From the NCBI RefSeq assembly GCF_001941505.1, contig NZ_CP009248.1:1550001-1614000 (forward strand): a stretch of 64,000 nt of DNA. The letters are read 5' to 3'. The translations under genes were made by a program, and so were the position numbers. Each line of letters begins with the position of its first letter. Within the stretch, counting starts at the first letter, position 1. The notes below the pieces were generated by a model. The model saw only the letters and a program-made list of their open reading frames with translations, had not been told where the DNA came from and did no database searches. The stretch is from Corynebacterium sphenisci DSM 44792 (GTDB lineage: Bacteria > Actinomycetota > Actinomycetes > Mycobacteriales > Mycobacteriaceae). Below, in pieces: positions 17,515 to 26,008 of the stretch.

Positions 17515-19229
17515 GCCCCGCGATGAGCCGCCGCGACTACGCCGCGGTGTTCGGCCCCACCGTCGGCGACCGGGTGCGCCTGGCGGACACCGCCCTGGAG
17601 GTGGAGATCGAGGTCGACCACAACGCCCGCTGCCCCGGCGACGAATCCGTCTACGGCGGGGGCAAGGCGATCCGCGACGGGATGGCCCAGGACCCGACGG
17701 CCACCCACGCCGACGGGGCGCTGGACCTGGTGATCACCGACGTGATCGTGGTGGACGCGGTCGCCGGGGTGGTCAAGGGCGACGTCGGGATCCGGGACGG
17801 CCGGATCGCGGGCATCGGCAAGGCCGGCAACCCGCACACCCAGGACGGGGTGGACCCGGAGCTGGTGATCGGGGCGGCCACCGAGGTGATCTCCGGGGAG
17901 CACCGGATCCTCACCGCCGGCGGGGTGGACTCGCACATCCACTACGTCACCCCGCAGCAGGCCGAGGAGGCGCTGTCCAACGGGATCACCACCTTCTTCG
18001 GCGGCGGCACCGGCCCGGCCGAGGGCACCCGGGGCACCACCTGCACCCCGGGCCCGGCGGGGCTGGCGGCCATGCTGCGCGCCGCGGACGCGCTGCCGGT
18101 GTCCACCGGGTTCCTGGCCAAGGGCTCCTGCAGCACCGCCGCCCCGCTGGCCGAGCAGATTCGGGCCGGGGCGGCGGGGCTGAAGATCCACGAGGACTGG
18201 GGCGCCACCCCGGCGACCATCCGGGCGGCCCTGGACGTCTGCGAGGACCTCGACGTGCAGCTGGCGATCCACACCGACACCCTCAACGAGGGCGGCTTCT
18301 TCGAGGACACCCGCGCGGCCATCGCCGGGCGCACCATCCACACCTTCCACTCCGAGGGCGCCGGCGGCGGGCACGCCCCGGACATCCTGCGGGTGGCCGG
18401 GATGGCCTCGGTGCTGCCGGCCTCGACGAACCCCACCCTGCCGTACACGGTGAACTCGGTGGAGGAGCTGCTGGACATGGTGATGGTGTGCCATCACCTC
18501 TCCCACGACATCCCCGAGGACGTGGCCTTCGCCGAGTCCCGGGTGCGCGCGGAGACCATCGCCGCGGAGACGGTGCTGCACGACATGGGGGTGCTGTCCA
18601 TCTTCTCCTCCGACTCCCAGGCCATGGGCCGGGTCGGGGAGAGCTGGACCCGGGCGCTGCAGACCGCGCACCACTGCCGCACCCAGCTCGGCGCCGGCGC
18701 CGGGCCCGCGGACAATGACCGGGTGCTGCGCTACGTGGCGAAGATGACCGTCAACCCGGCGATCGCCTGCGGCATCGCCGGTCACGTCGGCTCGGTGCAG
18801 CCGGGCCGGATCGCGGACCTGGTGCTGTGGCCGCGGGCCACCTTCGGGGCGAAACCGCATCTGGTGCTGCGCGCCGGGCAGATCTGCTGGGCGGCGATGG
18901 GCGACCCGAACGGGTCCCTGCCCACCCCGCAGCCGGTGCGCTACCGGCCCCAGTTCGGCTCCCTGGGGGCGGCCCTGCCGGCGACCCGGGTGACCTGGAT
19001 GTCCGCCGCGGCGATCGAGGCCGGCGTCCCGGAGCGGCTGGGGCTGTCCTCGCAGGTGCTGCCGGTGTCCGGCTGCCGCGGGATCGGCAAGGCGGACATG
19101 GTGCGCAATGACGCGCTGCCGGAGATCGACGTGGACCCGGAGACCTACCGGGTGCTCGTCGACGGGGTGCACGCCACCATCGCCCCGGCGGAGTCGCTGC
19201 CCCTGGCGCAGCGGATGTACCTGTTCTGA
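17511..19229 (+). CDS. ureC: Urease alpha (catalytic) subunit
   Basis: 572 residues, holds the dinickel site. Visible: the SHIHYVTP nickel His pair (about 142/144), the carbamylated Lys in GLKIHEDW (about 225), [26 protein letters not shown], and the mobile-flap His in [33 protein letters not shown] and [12 protein letters not shown] complete the amidohydrolase fold. All catalytic residues that can be located are intact, so the enzyme should be active if nickel is inserted. It starts at the ATGA overlap with ureB; an internal [12 protein letters not shown] start four residues later is also possible. Its stop overlaps ureF. Confidence 0.98.
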   Translation: MSPAMSRRDYAAVFGPTVGDRVRLADTALEVEIEVDHNARCPGDESVYGGGKAIRDGMAQDPTATHADGALDLVITDVIVVDAVAGVVKGDVGIRDGRIAGIGKAGNPHTQDGVDPELVIGAATEVISGEHRILTAGGVDSHIHYVTPQQAEEALSNGITTFFGGGTGPAEGTRGTTCTPGPAGLAAMLRAADALPVSTGFLAKGSCSTAAPLAEQIRAGAAGLKIHEDWGATPATIRAALDVCEDLDVQLAIHTDTLNEGGFFEDTRAAIAGRTIHTFHSEGAGGGHAPDILRVAGMASVLPASTNPTLPYTVNSVEELLDMVMVCHHLSHDIPEDVAFAESRVRAETIAAETVLHDMGVLSIFSSDSQAMGRVGESWTRALQTAHHCRTQLGAGAGPADNDRVLRYVAKMTVNPAIACGIAGHVGSVQPGRIADLVLWPRATFGAKPHLVLRAGQICWAAMGDPNGSLPTPQPVRYRPQFGSLGAALPATRVTWMSAAAIEAGVPERLGLSSQVLPVSGCRGIGKADMVRNDALPEIDVDPETYRVLVDGVHATIAPAESLPLAQRMYLF

Positions 19230-19960
19230 TGGCCCCCGCCGACCGCGGTGCCCGGCGCCGGCTGATCACCGCCCTGCAGTGGACGGACTCGGCCTTCCCC
19301 GCCGGGCTGTACACACTCTCCCACGGGCTGGAGGGCCTGGTGCAGGACGGCGTCGCCGATGCGGCGACGCTGCCCACGGTGGTGGCGGGGCTGCTCCGGG
19401 AGGCCGTCGGCCCGGTGGACGCCACCGCGACCTTCGCCGCCTTCGCCGCCGCCGACCGCGGTGACCTGGACGGCCCGGAGGGGCTGGTCGCCGTGGACCT
19501 GCTGGTGTCGGCGGCGCGGCCCGGGGCGGGCGCCCGGCGGGCCTCGGCCCGGGTGGGCGCGCAGCTGCTCACCATGGCCGCCGAACTCGACGTCGGCGCC
19601 GACGGCGCCGATGGCGGGGTGCTCGCCGGCTACCGGGCGCGGGTCGCCGCGGGGGCGGCGCCGGGGCACCAGGCGCCGGCGATGGCGGTGATCCAGCGGG
19701 CGCTGGGCCTCGGCGCCGCCGAGTGCGCCGCCGCGGAGCTCGCCGGCTGGGTCAACGGGGTCGCCGGGGCGGCGCTGCGGCTGCGCCTGGTCGACCATGT
19801 CGGGGCGCAGCGGCTCATCGCCGCGATGGCCCCGGTGATCGAGGAGGTCCTCGACGCCGCCGCCGAGCGCGGCATCGCCGATATCGGGGCCGCCGCGCCG
19901 ATCGCCGACATCGCCGCCGCCCGGCATGAGACCGCCCCCGCCCGGCTCTTCCTCAGCTAG
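19229..19960 (+). CDS. ureF: Urease accessory protein UreF
   Basis: 243 residues. UreF binds UreD and activates or gates the GTPase UreG during nickel insertion. TALQWTDSAFPAGLYTLSHG at the N-terminus is the family hallmark (substrate-like D-x-x-F-P-x-G). The middle has APAMAVIQRALGLGAAECAA, and the tail ends HETAPARLFLS. It begins within the ureC stop (TGATG). The sequence is very Ala-rich, as usual for UreF from GC-rich genomes. Confidence 0.93.
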   Translation: MAPADRGARRRLITALQWTDSAFPAGLYTLSHGLEGLVQDGVADAATLPTVVAGLLREAVGPVDATATFAAFAAADRGDLDGPEGLVAVDLLVSAARPGAGARRASARVGAQLLTMAAELDVGADGADGGVLAGYRARVAAGAAPGHQAPAMAVIQRALGLGAAECAAAELAGWVNGVAGAALRLRLVDHVGAQRLIAAMAPVIEEVLDAAAERGIADIGAAAPIADIAAARHETAPARLFLS

Positions 19961-20000
19961 CCCCGGCCCCGCCGCAACGGACACCACGGAAAGGACCCCC

Positions 20001-20639
20001 ATGACCGAACCCCGCACCACCGGAACCACGCCCCGGCGCCCCTACCGGATCGGAGTCGGCGGCCCCGTCGGCTCCGGGAAGACCGCCCTCATCGAGGCCC
20101 TGGTGCCGATTCTCGCCGCCGCCGGCCGGGAGGTCGGCGTCATCACCAACGACATCTACACCCAGGAGGACGCCGAGCACGTCCGCCGCACCCTGGCCGG
20201 CACCCTGGACCCGTCCCGGGTGGTGGGCGTGGAGACCGGCTCCTGCCCGCATACCGCGGTGCGCGATGATCCCACGATGAACCTGATGGCGGCCGCGGAT
20301 CTGCTCGCCGAGCACCCGGCGGTGGACACCCTCTTCTTCGAGTCCGGCGGGGACAACCTCACCCTGACCTTCTCCCCCGCCCTGGTCGACGTGTTCCTCT
20401 TCGTGCTGGACACCGCCGAGGGCGACAAGATGCCCCGCAAACGCGGCCCCGGGATCACCGACTGCGACATCCTGGTGATCAACAAGACCGAGATCGCCGC
20501 CCACGTGCGCTGCGATCTGGACCGGATGCTCGCCGACGCCGACGCGGTGCGCGGCGGCCGGCCGGTGGCCGCCACGGACTGCCTCTCCGGGGCGGGCGTC
20601 GCCGCCCTGGCGGCGCTGCTGGAGGACCGGCGGCCATGA
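20001..20639 (+). CDS. ureG: Urease accessory GTPase UreG
   Basis: 212 residues. SIMIBI-class GTPase that carries nickel: P-loop GVGGPVGSGKTALIEAL (about 15-31), switch region NDIYTQEDAEHV, the nickel-binding CPH in ETGSCPHTAVRDD, ESGGDNLT, and the base-specificity motif VINKTEIA. A GGAAAGGA site precedes the ATG after a 40-base gap, the only sizeable gap in the operon. No N-terminal His-rich stretch is present, which matters because UreE is also missing; the His-tailed CbiX-like protein may fill that role. Confidence 0.96.
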   Translation: MTEPRTTGTTPRRPYRIGVGGPVGSGKTALIEALVPILAAAGREVGVITNDIYTQEDAEHVRRTLAGTLDPSRVVGVETGSCPHTAVRDDPTMNLMAAADLLAEHPAVDTLFFESGGDNLTLTFSPALVDVFLFVLDTAEGDKMPRKRGPGITDCDILVINKTEIAAHVRCDLDRMLADADAVRGGRPVAATDCLSGAGVAALAALLEDRRP

Positions 20640-21526
20640 GCGGCGCCGGGCGGGCCCCCGGGATGACCCCGGTGGGCCCGGGCTCCCCCGGCAAGGACGG
20701 CCGGGTGGAGCTCGCCTTCGCCCCGGACGGGGCCGGCGGCACCTGCTGGACCCGGCGGCGGGCGCGCGCCCCGCTGGCGATGATGCGCCCGCTCTACGTG
20801 GATCCGGCCGCGCCGGGGACGCCGGTGGCCTATCTCATGGCCCTCGGCGGCGGGCTGGTGCAGGGCGACCGCACCACCGTCGAGGTGGCGGTGGCCGCCG
20901 GCGGCCATGCCGTGATCACCACCCAGGCCGCCACCCGGGTGCACCGGATGGACGCCGGCCACGCCGAGGCCGCCACCCGGCTGCGGGTGGGCCCGGGGGC
21001 GGTCCTGGAGCATCTCGCCGATCCGGTGCTCGCGGTGCCCGGGGCGCGTCTGGTGCAGGGCCTCCGCGCCGAGGTCGCCGCCGGCGGGGCGCTGATCCTG
21101 GTGGACTCCCTGGTGCTCACCGACGCCGGCGGCACCCGGGGCCGGGCGCCGGAGCCGCCGCCGGCCCGGGTGCGCGCCCGGCTGGACGTCGATTGCGCGG
21201 GGACGCCGCTGCTGCGGGAGCGGCTGCGCCTGGGCGGGCCGGCCGGCCCGGTGGGCCTCGGGGAGGCCGGCGCCGTCGGCGGGCTCACCTGCGTCGGCGA
21301 TCCGCCGGCGGTGGCGGCCGCGGTGGCGGCGATGCGCGCGGTGGCCGTGCCCGGGGCCCGGATCGGGGTGAGCGCCCTGGCCGGCGGGCGCGGCGCCTGG
21401 GCGCGGGTGGCCGGCGTCGATCCGGCCCGGCCCGCCGAGCCGGTGGGGCTCGCGCTGCGGGCGCTGTGGGCGGCCGCCCGGCCGGCGCTGCTCGGCCTGC
21501 CCGCTTTCGACCTGCGGAAACGCTGA
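20636..21526 (+). CDS. ureD: Urease accessory protein UreD/UreH
   Basis: 296 residues. Scaffold that recruits UreF and UreG to the apo-urease. GKDGRVELAFAPDGAGGTCW, MALGGGLVQGDRTTVEVAVA, ITTQAATRVHRMD and LEHLADPVLAVPGARLVQG match the family. ATG overlaps the ureG stop (ATGA). Last gene of the urease operon proper; a stem-loop follows and then an NCS1 permease with its own promoter. Confidence 0.93.
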   Translation: MSGAGRAPGMTPVGPGSPGKDGRVELAFAPDGAGGTCWTRRRARAPLAMMRPLYVDPAAPGTPVAYLMALGGGLVQGDRTTVEVAVAAGGHAVITTQAATRVHRMDAGHAEAATRLRVGPGAVLEHLADPVLAVPGARLVQGLRAEVAAGGALILVDSLVLTDAGGTRGRAPEPPPARVRARLDVDCAGTPLLRERLRLGGPAGPVGLGEAGAVGGLTCVGDPPAVAAAVAAMRAVAVPGARIGVSALAGGRGAWARVAGVDPARPAEPVGLALRALWAAARPALLGLPAFDLRKR

Positions 21527-21535
21527 GTGAAAAAC

Positions 21536-21570
21536 GGCGGTAACCCACGGGTTCCGTGCCCGTCACCGCC
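21536..21570. other. Two-step stem-loop after ureD
   Basis: Outer stem GGCGGT (21536-21541) with ACCGCC (21565-21570) and inner stem ACGGG (21547-21551) with CCCGT (21559-21563). It follows the ureD stop by 9 bases and is the likely end of the urease transcript. A run of five A before it would read as T on the other strand, but no reverse-strand gene ends here. Confidence 0.5.
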
Positions 21571-21626
21571 CGATCACGCCCCCGCGACATCGGCGCCCAT
21601 TCGTTGCGCGGGCACAACATCGCCGC

Positions 21627-21656
21627 GCCGATGGGGAAACATCGGCTCCCTAGCCT
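21627..21656 (+). promoter_or_regulatory. Hairpin plus -10 box before NCS1 permease
   Basis: A 7-bp inverted repeat GCCGATG-GGGAAA-CATCGGC (21627-21646) is followed by TAGCCT (21651-21656), which ends 7 bases before the ATG at 21664. If TAGCCT is the -10 box, the inverted repeat overlaps the spacer region and would be an operator rather than a leader hairpin. Confidence 0.4.
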
Positions 21657-21663
21657 CGGCCGC

Positions 21664-23385
21664 ATGACCACCAGGACGCTCACCCCGGACCCACGCAAGC
21701 ACCCGACCCCCGCGGAGCCGGCCGGCTCCCGCCGCCGGCGCGGCGCCGAGGACTGGACCCTGCGCTACGCCCCGCGCAGCCACCGCCGGTGGACCCCGGC
21801 GGTGGTCGCCGGCTCCGCGCTCGGCGGCATCGCCTATCTCGCGGACTTCTCCATCGGCGCCGGAATCGGCATCGCGCATGGCACCGTCAACGCCGTCGGC
21901 GGGATCCTGATCGCCGCGGCCATCATCTTCGCCTCCTCGCTGCCCCCGGCCTACTACGCCGCCCGGTACAACCTGGACCTGGACCTCATCACCCGCGGGG
22001 CGGGCTTCGGCTACTACGGCTCGGTGCTGACCAACCTGATCTTCGCCAGCTTCACCTTCATCTTCTTCGCCACCGAGGGCGTGATCATGGCCCAGGGCCT
22101 GCGGGTGGGCCTGGGGCTGCCGCTGTGGGCCGGCTACCTGGTCTCCACGGTGCTGGTCATCCCCCTGGTCGCCCATGGCATGGGGGCGCTGGCGAAGCTG
22201 CAGGCGTGGACCTCCCCGCCGTGGCTGGTGATGATGGTGCTGCCCCTGGCCTGGCTGGTGTGGCGCGAACCCGCCTCGGTGCGCGCCTTCGCCTCCTACG
22301 GGGGCGACCACGGCGGCGGCGCCGACCCGGCCGCGATGATGCTCGCCGCCGGGGTCTGCCTGTCCCTGATCGCCCAGATCGCGGAGAACATCGACTACCT
22401 GCGCTTCATGCCGCCGAGGACCCCGGCCAACCGGCGCTCCTGGTGGGCGGCGGTGCTGCTCGGCGGGCCCGGCTGGGTGCTCCTCGGCGCCGCGAAGCAG
22501 GTGATCGGCGTCTTCCTCGCCGTGTACGTCATCGCCGTGCTCGGCGGGGACGCCGCCGGTGCCCGGGAGCCGGTCACCCAGTTCCTCGCCGTGTACCGGG
22601 ATCTGCTGCCCGAATGGGCGGCGGTGGCCGCCGCGGTGGCCCTGGTGGTGCTCTCCCAGGTCAAGATCAACGTCACCAACGCCTACTCCGGTTCCCTGGC
22701 CTGGACCAACGCGTACACCAGGCTGACCCGGCGCTACCCGGGCCGGTTCACCTTCGTGCTGGTGAACCTGGCCATCGCCCTGGCGCTGATGGAGTTCGAC
22801 ATGTTCGCCGTGCTCGGCGCGGTGCTCTCCTTCTACTCCAACCTGGCGATCGCCTGGATCGTCACCGTGGCCACCGATATCGCGGTGAACAAGATGCTGC
22901 TGGGGCTCTCCCCGCGCCGCCCGGAGTTCCGCCGCGGGATGCTGCACGAGGTCAACCCGGTGGGCGTGGGCTCCCTGCTCATCTCCGGGGGCGTGTCCAT
23001 CGCCGCCTACTTCGGCCTGCTCGGCCCGGCGGTGGCCCCGTACTCCCCGCTGCTGGCCGCCGGCCTGGCGGTGACGTGCACCATCGCCCTGGCCGCGGCC
23101 ACCGGGGGCCGGCACTACCTGCGCCGGGTCGATGACGGGGTGGGGCTGCCGCATCTCGACGAGCACGGCAACCCCGCGGCGGACCTGCTGCGCTGCTGCG
23201 TCACCGGGGAGCGTTTCGAGCGCCCGGACATGATCGCCTCGGCGGCCCCCGGCCCGGACGGGCGGGTGCAGTACATCTCCTCCCTGGCCCTGGCCACCGA
23301 CCGCACCGGGGAGCATGTGCTGCCCCCGGACGGGCACGCCCGGCTCCCGGAGCGGCGCTCCCGCCGGCTGCGCGGCGCCGACTGA
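21664..23385 (+). CDS. NCS1-family permease (purine/cytosine/allantoin type)
   Basis: 573 residues, about 12 membrane spans. The fold and motifs fit the NCS1 nucleobase:cation symporters: SRRRRGAEDWTLRYAPRSHR at the N-terminus, AGIGIAHGTVNAVGGILIAA, and AYSGSLAWTNAYTRLTRRYP. It would import a nitrogen-rich compound such as a purine, allantoin or hydantoin. It follows the urease operon and precedes an amidohydrolase, suggesting a nitrogen salvage module whose end product could be urea. Beyond the last span there is an 80-residue cytoplasmic tail with RCCVTGERFERPDM, which is unusual for the family and may be a regulatory or metal-sensing part. Substrate is inferred from context only. Confidence 0.8.
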   Translation: MTTRTLTPDPRKHPTPAEPAGSRRRRGAEDWTLRYAPRSHRRWTPAVVAGSALGGIAYLADFSIGAGIGIAHGTVNAVGGILIAAAIIFASSLPPAYYAARYNLDLDLITRGAGFGYYGSVLTNLIFASFTFIFFATEGVIMAQGLRVGLGLPLWAGYLVSTVLVIPLVAHGMGALAKLQAWTSPPWLVMMVLPLAWLVWREPASVRAFASYGGDHGGGADPAAMMLAAGVCLSLIAQIAENIDYLRFMPPRTPANRRSWWAAVLLGGPGWVLLGAAKQVIGVFLAVYVIAVLGGDAAGAREPVTQFLAVYRDLLPEWAAVAAAVALVVLSQVKINVTNAYSGSLAWTNAYTRLTRRYPGRFTFVLVNLAIALALMEFDMFAVLGAVLSFYSNLAIAWIVTVATDIAVNKMLLGLSPRRPEFRRGMLHEVNPVGVGSLLISGGVSIAAYFGLLGPAVAPYSPLLAAGLAVTCTIALAAATGGRHYLRRVDDGVGLPHLDEHGNPAADLLRCCVTGERFERPDMIASAAPGPDGRVQYISSLALATDRTGEHVLPPDGHARLPERRSRRLRGAD

Positions 23386-23482
23386 GCCGGCGCCCGCGCC
23401 AACCGGGGTGAGCGGGGCCTATGCTCGAGCCCGTACCCGGGCCGCCGCCCGGCCGATGGACCGCACCCCGGAAGGAACCCGC

Positions 23483-24745
23483 ATGCACGCAGACCACGTC
23501 GCCCGGATCCTGGACGCCCACGGCGCCGATCTCTCCTGGCAGGAGGCGACCTACCGGCATCTGCACGCCCATCCGGAGCTCTCCGCGATGGAGGAGGCCA
23601 CCGCCGCGGCGATCGTGGAGCGGCTGCGCGCCATCGGCGGCTACGAGATCCACGAGGGCGTCGGGGGCCACGGGGTGGTGGCGGTGCTGCGCAACGGGGA
23701 GGGCCCCAGCGCGCTGTTCCGGGCGGACATCGACGCGCTGCCGGTGGCCGAGGCCACCGGCGCCGAGTACGCCTCCACCGCCCGGGGGCGCTCCCGGGAG
23801 GGCCAGGAATCGGCGGTGATGCACGCCTGCGGCCATGATCTGCACATCGTCGCCGGCCTCGGCGCCGCGGCCATCATGGCCGCCACCCGGGAGCGGTGGT
23901 CCGGCACCTACATCGCCCTGTTCCAGCCCGCCGAGGAGACCGCCTCCGGGGCGCGGGCGATGGTCGAGGACGGCCTGGCGGACATCGTCGGCCGCCCGGA
24001 CGCCTGCTTCGGCCAGCATGTGGTGCCCGGCCCGGCCGGGCAGGTGCGCTCCGCGGCCGGGCCGGTGCTCGCCGGCTGCGACACCATCTCCATCGATCTG
24101 CGCGGCCGGGCCGCGCACGGCTCCATGCCGCAGACCTCGGTGGATCCGACCTACCTGGCCGCGGCGATCGTGCTGCGGCTGCAGGGCATCGTCGGCCGCG
24201 AGATCTCCCCCCATGATTTCGCGGTGGTCAGCGTGGGCACCCTGGCCTCCGGGCACTCCAACAACACCATCCCCGGCACCGCCCGGATCGTGCTGAGCAT
24301 CCGCTTCTACGACACCGCGGTGCGGGAGACCCTGATCGCCGCCATCGAGCGGGTGGTGCGCGGCGAATGCGCCGCCTCCGGGGCCGCGGAGCCGGTGTTC
24401 GGCTACTCCGACCACGGGGAGGTCACCGACAATGATCCGGGGCTCTACGCCCGGGTGCGCCCGGTGTTCGACCGGGTGCTCGGCGAGGACTCCGCCGACT
24501 GCTCCCCCTGGACCGCCTCGGAGGACTTCTCCGACATCCCGCGGGCGCTCGGCAGCCCCTACGTGTACTGGATGGTCGGCGCCACCCCGCGGGCGCAGTG
24601 GGCGGCCGCCGCCGCGGCCGGGAGGGAGCTGGAGGACGTCCCGGCCAACCACATGGCCACCTTCCTGCCGGACTACGCCCCCACCGCGGCCTCGGCGACC
24701 ACCGCCGCGGCGGCCGTGGCGCTGGGCGTCCTCGACGCCCGGTAG
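23483..24745 (+). CDS. M20-family amidohydrolase
   Basis: 420 residues. Metal-dependent amidohydrolase of the hippurate / N-acyl-amino-acid type: YRHLHAHPELSAMEEATAAA, FRADIDALPV, the metal site MHACGHDLHIV (about 112), the catalytic FQPAEETASGA (about 147), and AAHGSMPQTSVDPTYLAA in the dimer domain. It cleaves an amide or carbamoyl bond; candidates are N-acyl amino acids or ureido compounds. GGAAGGA sits 7-8 bases before the ATG. Located 97 bases after the NCS1 permease and likely cotranscribed with it. Compared with standard hippurate hydrolases the substrate region is not diagnostic. Confidence 0.88.
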   Translation: MHADHVARILDAHGADLSWQEATYRHLHAHPELSAMEEATAAAIVERLRAIGGYEIHEGVGGHGVVAVLRNGEGPSALFRADIDALPVAEATGAEYASTARGRSREGQESAVMHACGHDLHIVAGLGAAAIMAATRERWSGTYIALFQPAEETASGARAMVEDGLADIVGRPDACFGQHVVPGPAGQVRSAAGPVLAGCDTISIDLRGRAAHGSMPQTSVDPTYLAAAIVLRLQGIVGREISPHDFAVVSVGTLASGHSNNTIPGTARIVLSIRFYDTAVRETLIAAIERVVRGECAASGAAEPVFGYSDHGEVTDNDPGLYARVRPVFDRVLGEDSADCSPWTASEDFSDIPRALGSPYVYWMVGATPRAQWAAAAAAGRELEDVPANHMATFLPDYAPTAASATTAAAAVALGVLDAR

Positions 24746-24851
24746 CGCCCGCCGCCGCGCCCGCACCCGGCGTTTCGACCGTGTTGCGGGCACGTTGCCG
24801 CCAGTTTTCGGTATTCCACATGGGCAATTGCCGGGATTCGGGGAACGCCCC

Positions 24852-24857
24852 TAGCAT
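24852..24857 (+). promoter_or_regulatory. -10 box of moaA (TAGCAT)
   Basis: TAGCAT ends 6 bases before the moaA ATG. The preceding 60 bases are AT-richer than average. I do not see the fold of a molybdenum-cofactor riboswitch here. Confidence 0.5.
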
Positions 24858-24863
24858 GGGGCC

Positions 24864-25925
24864 ATGACCTCCCCGGATGCGAGCACGGTGACATGGCGCC
24901 CGCTGGCCGACGCGCACGGCCGGGTGGCCCGGGATCTCCGGGTGAGCCTCACCGACCGGTGCAACCTGCGCTGCAGCTACTGCATGCCCGCCGAGGGGAT
25001 GGCCTGGATCCCGGGCCGGGATCTGCTCACCGACGAGGAGATGATCCGGCTCATCCGGATCGGCGTGGAGCGCCTGGGCATCACCGAGGTGCGCTTCACC
25101 GGCGGGGAGCCGCTGCTGCGCCCCGGGCTGCCGGAGATCATCGCCGCGGTCGCGGGGATGCGCACCGTCGCCGGGGAGCGCCCAGGCATCGCCGCGACCA
25201 CCAACGCGATCCTGCTGCCCCGGCTCGCCGGACGGCTGGCCGCGGCCGGCCTCGACCGGGTCAACGTGAGTCTGGACACCGTGGACCGGGAGCGCTACGC
25301 CCGGCTGACCCGCCGGGACCGGCTGCCGCAGGTGCTCGCCGGCCTGGCCGCCGCGGAGGAGGCGGGCCTGGCGCCGATCAAGATCAACGCGGTGCTGCTG
25401 CCCGGGCTCAACGAGGCCGATGCGCCGGAGCTGCTCCGCTTCTGCCTGGACCGCGGCTACCTGCTGCGCTTCATCGAGGAGATGCCGCTGGGCCCGCGCG
25501 GGGCCTGGGACCGCTCCCGGATGGTCACCGCCGCCGACATCCTGGCCATGCTGCGCCGCGATTTCGAGCTGCGCCCGGCGCCCGCCCCGCGCGGCTCCGC
25601 GCCCGCGGACCGCTGGCTGGTGGCCGCCGGCGTGGACCGGGCCGGCCGCGCGCACCCGGCCGGGGAGGTCGGCGTCATCGCCTCGGTGAGCGCCCCCTTC
25701 TGCGGGGCCTGCGACCGCACCCGGCTCACCGCGGACGGGGCGGTGCGCAACTGCCTCTTCGCCCGCGGGGAGCGCCCGCTGCGCGGGCTGCTGCGCGGCG
25801 GGGCCACCGACGAGGAGCTCATCGACGCCTGGGTCGGGGAGATGGCGACCAAGGCCCCAGGCCACGGCATCGACGATCCCTCCTTCCTGCGCCCGGATCG
25901 CGGCATGTCCGCGATCGGGGGATGA
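24864..25925 (+). CDS. moaA: GTP 3',8-cyclase MoaA
   Basis: First step of molybdenum cofactor synthesis: radical-SAM rearrangement of GTP. 353 residues. N-terminal iron-sulfur motif DRCNLRCSYCMP (about 31-42), RFTGGEPLLRPGL, NVSLDT, and the second cluster FCGACDRTRLTADGAVRNC near the C-terminus. The C-terminal Gly-Gly tail, essential in MoaA, is intact (AIGG). Leaderless promoter. It opens the cluster moaA-moeA-mobA, which lies next to the molybdo-enzyme nitrate reductase; moaC, moaD and moaE must be elsewhere. Confidence 0.97.
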   Translation: MTSPDASTVTWRPLADAHGRVARDLRVSLTDRCNLRCSYCMPAEGMAWIPGRDLLTDEEMIRLIRIGVERLGITEVRFTGGEPLLRPGLPEIIAAVAGMRTVAGERPGIAATTNAILLPRLAGRLAAAGLDRVNVSLDTVDRERYARLTRRDRLPQVLAGLAAAEEAGLAPIKINAVLLPGLNEADAPELLRFCLDRGYLLRFIEEMPLGPRGAWDRSRMVTAADILAMLRRDFELRPAPAPRGSAPADRWLVAAGVDRAGRAHPAGEVGVIASVSAPFCGACDRTRLTADGAVRNCLFARGERPLRGLLRGGATDEELIDAWVGEMATKAPGHGIDDPSFLRPDRGMSAIGG

Positions 25926-26008
25926 GCCCGCCCGCACCGGGTCCCGATCCCGCCCCGCTCCCCCCAGACCAGCCCACCCGCCAGCCCAACCCGAGAAGAC
26001 CCCAGCCC

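Noticed and set aside
21527..21663. Possible riboswitch (guanidine or purine type) before the NCS1 permease
   Set aside because: The stem-loops do not show the conserved loop motifs of those classes, and the -10 box 7 bases from the ATG leaves no room for a leader RNA.
24746..24863. Possible molybdenum cofactor riboswitch before moaA
   Set aside because: No multi-stem fold is visible and the promoter appears to start transcription at the ATG.
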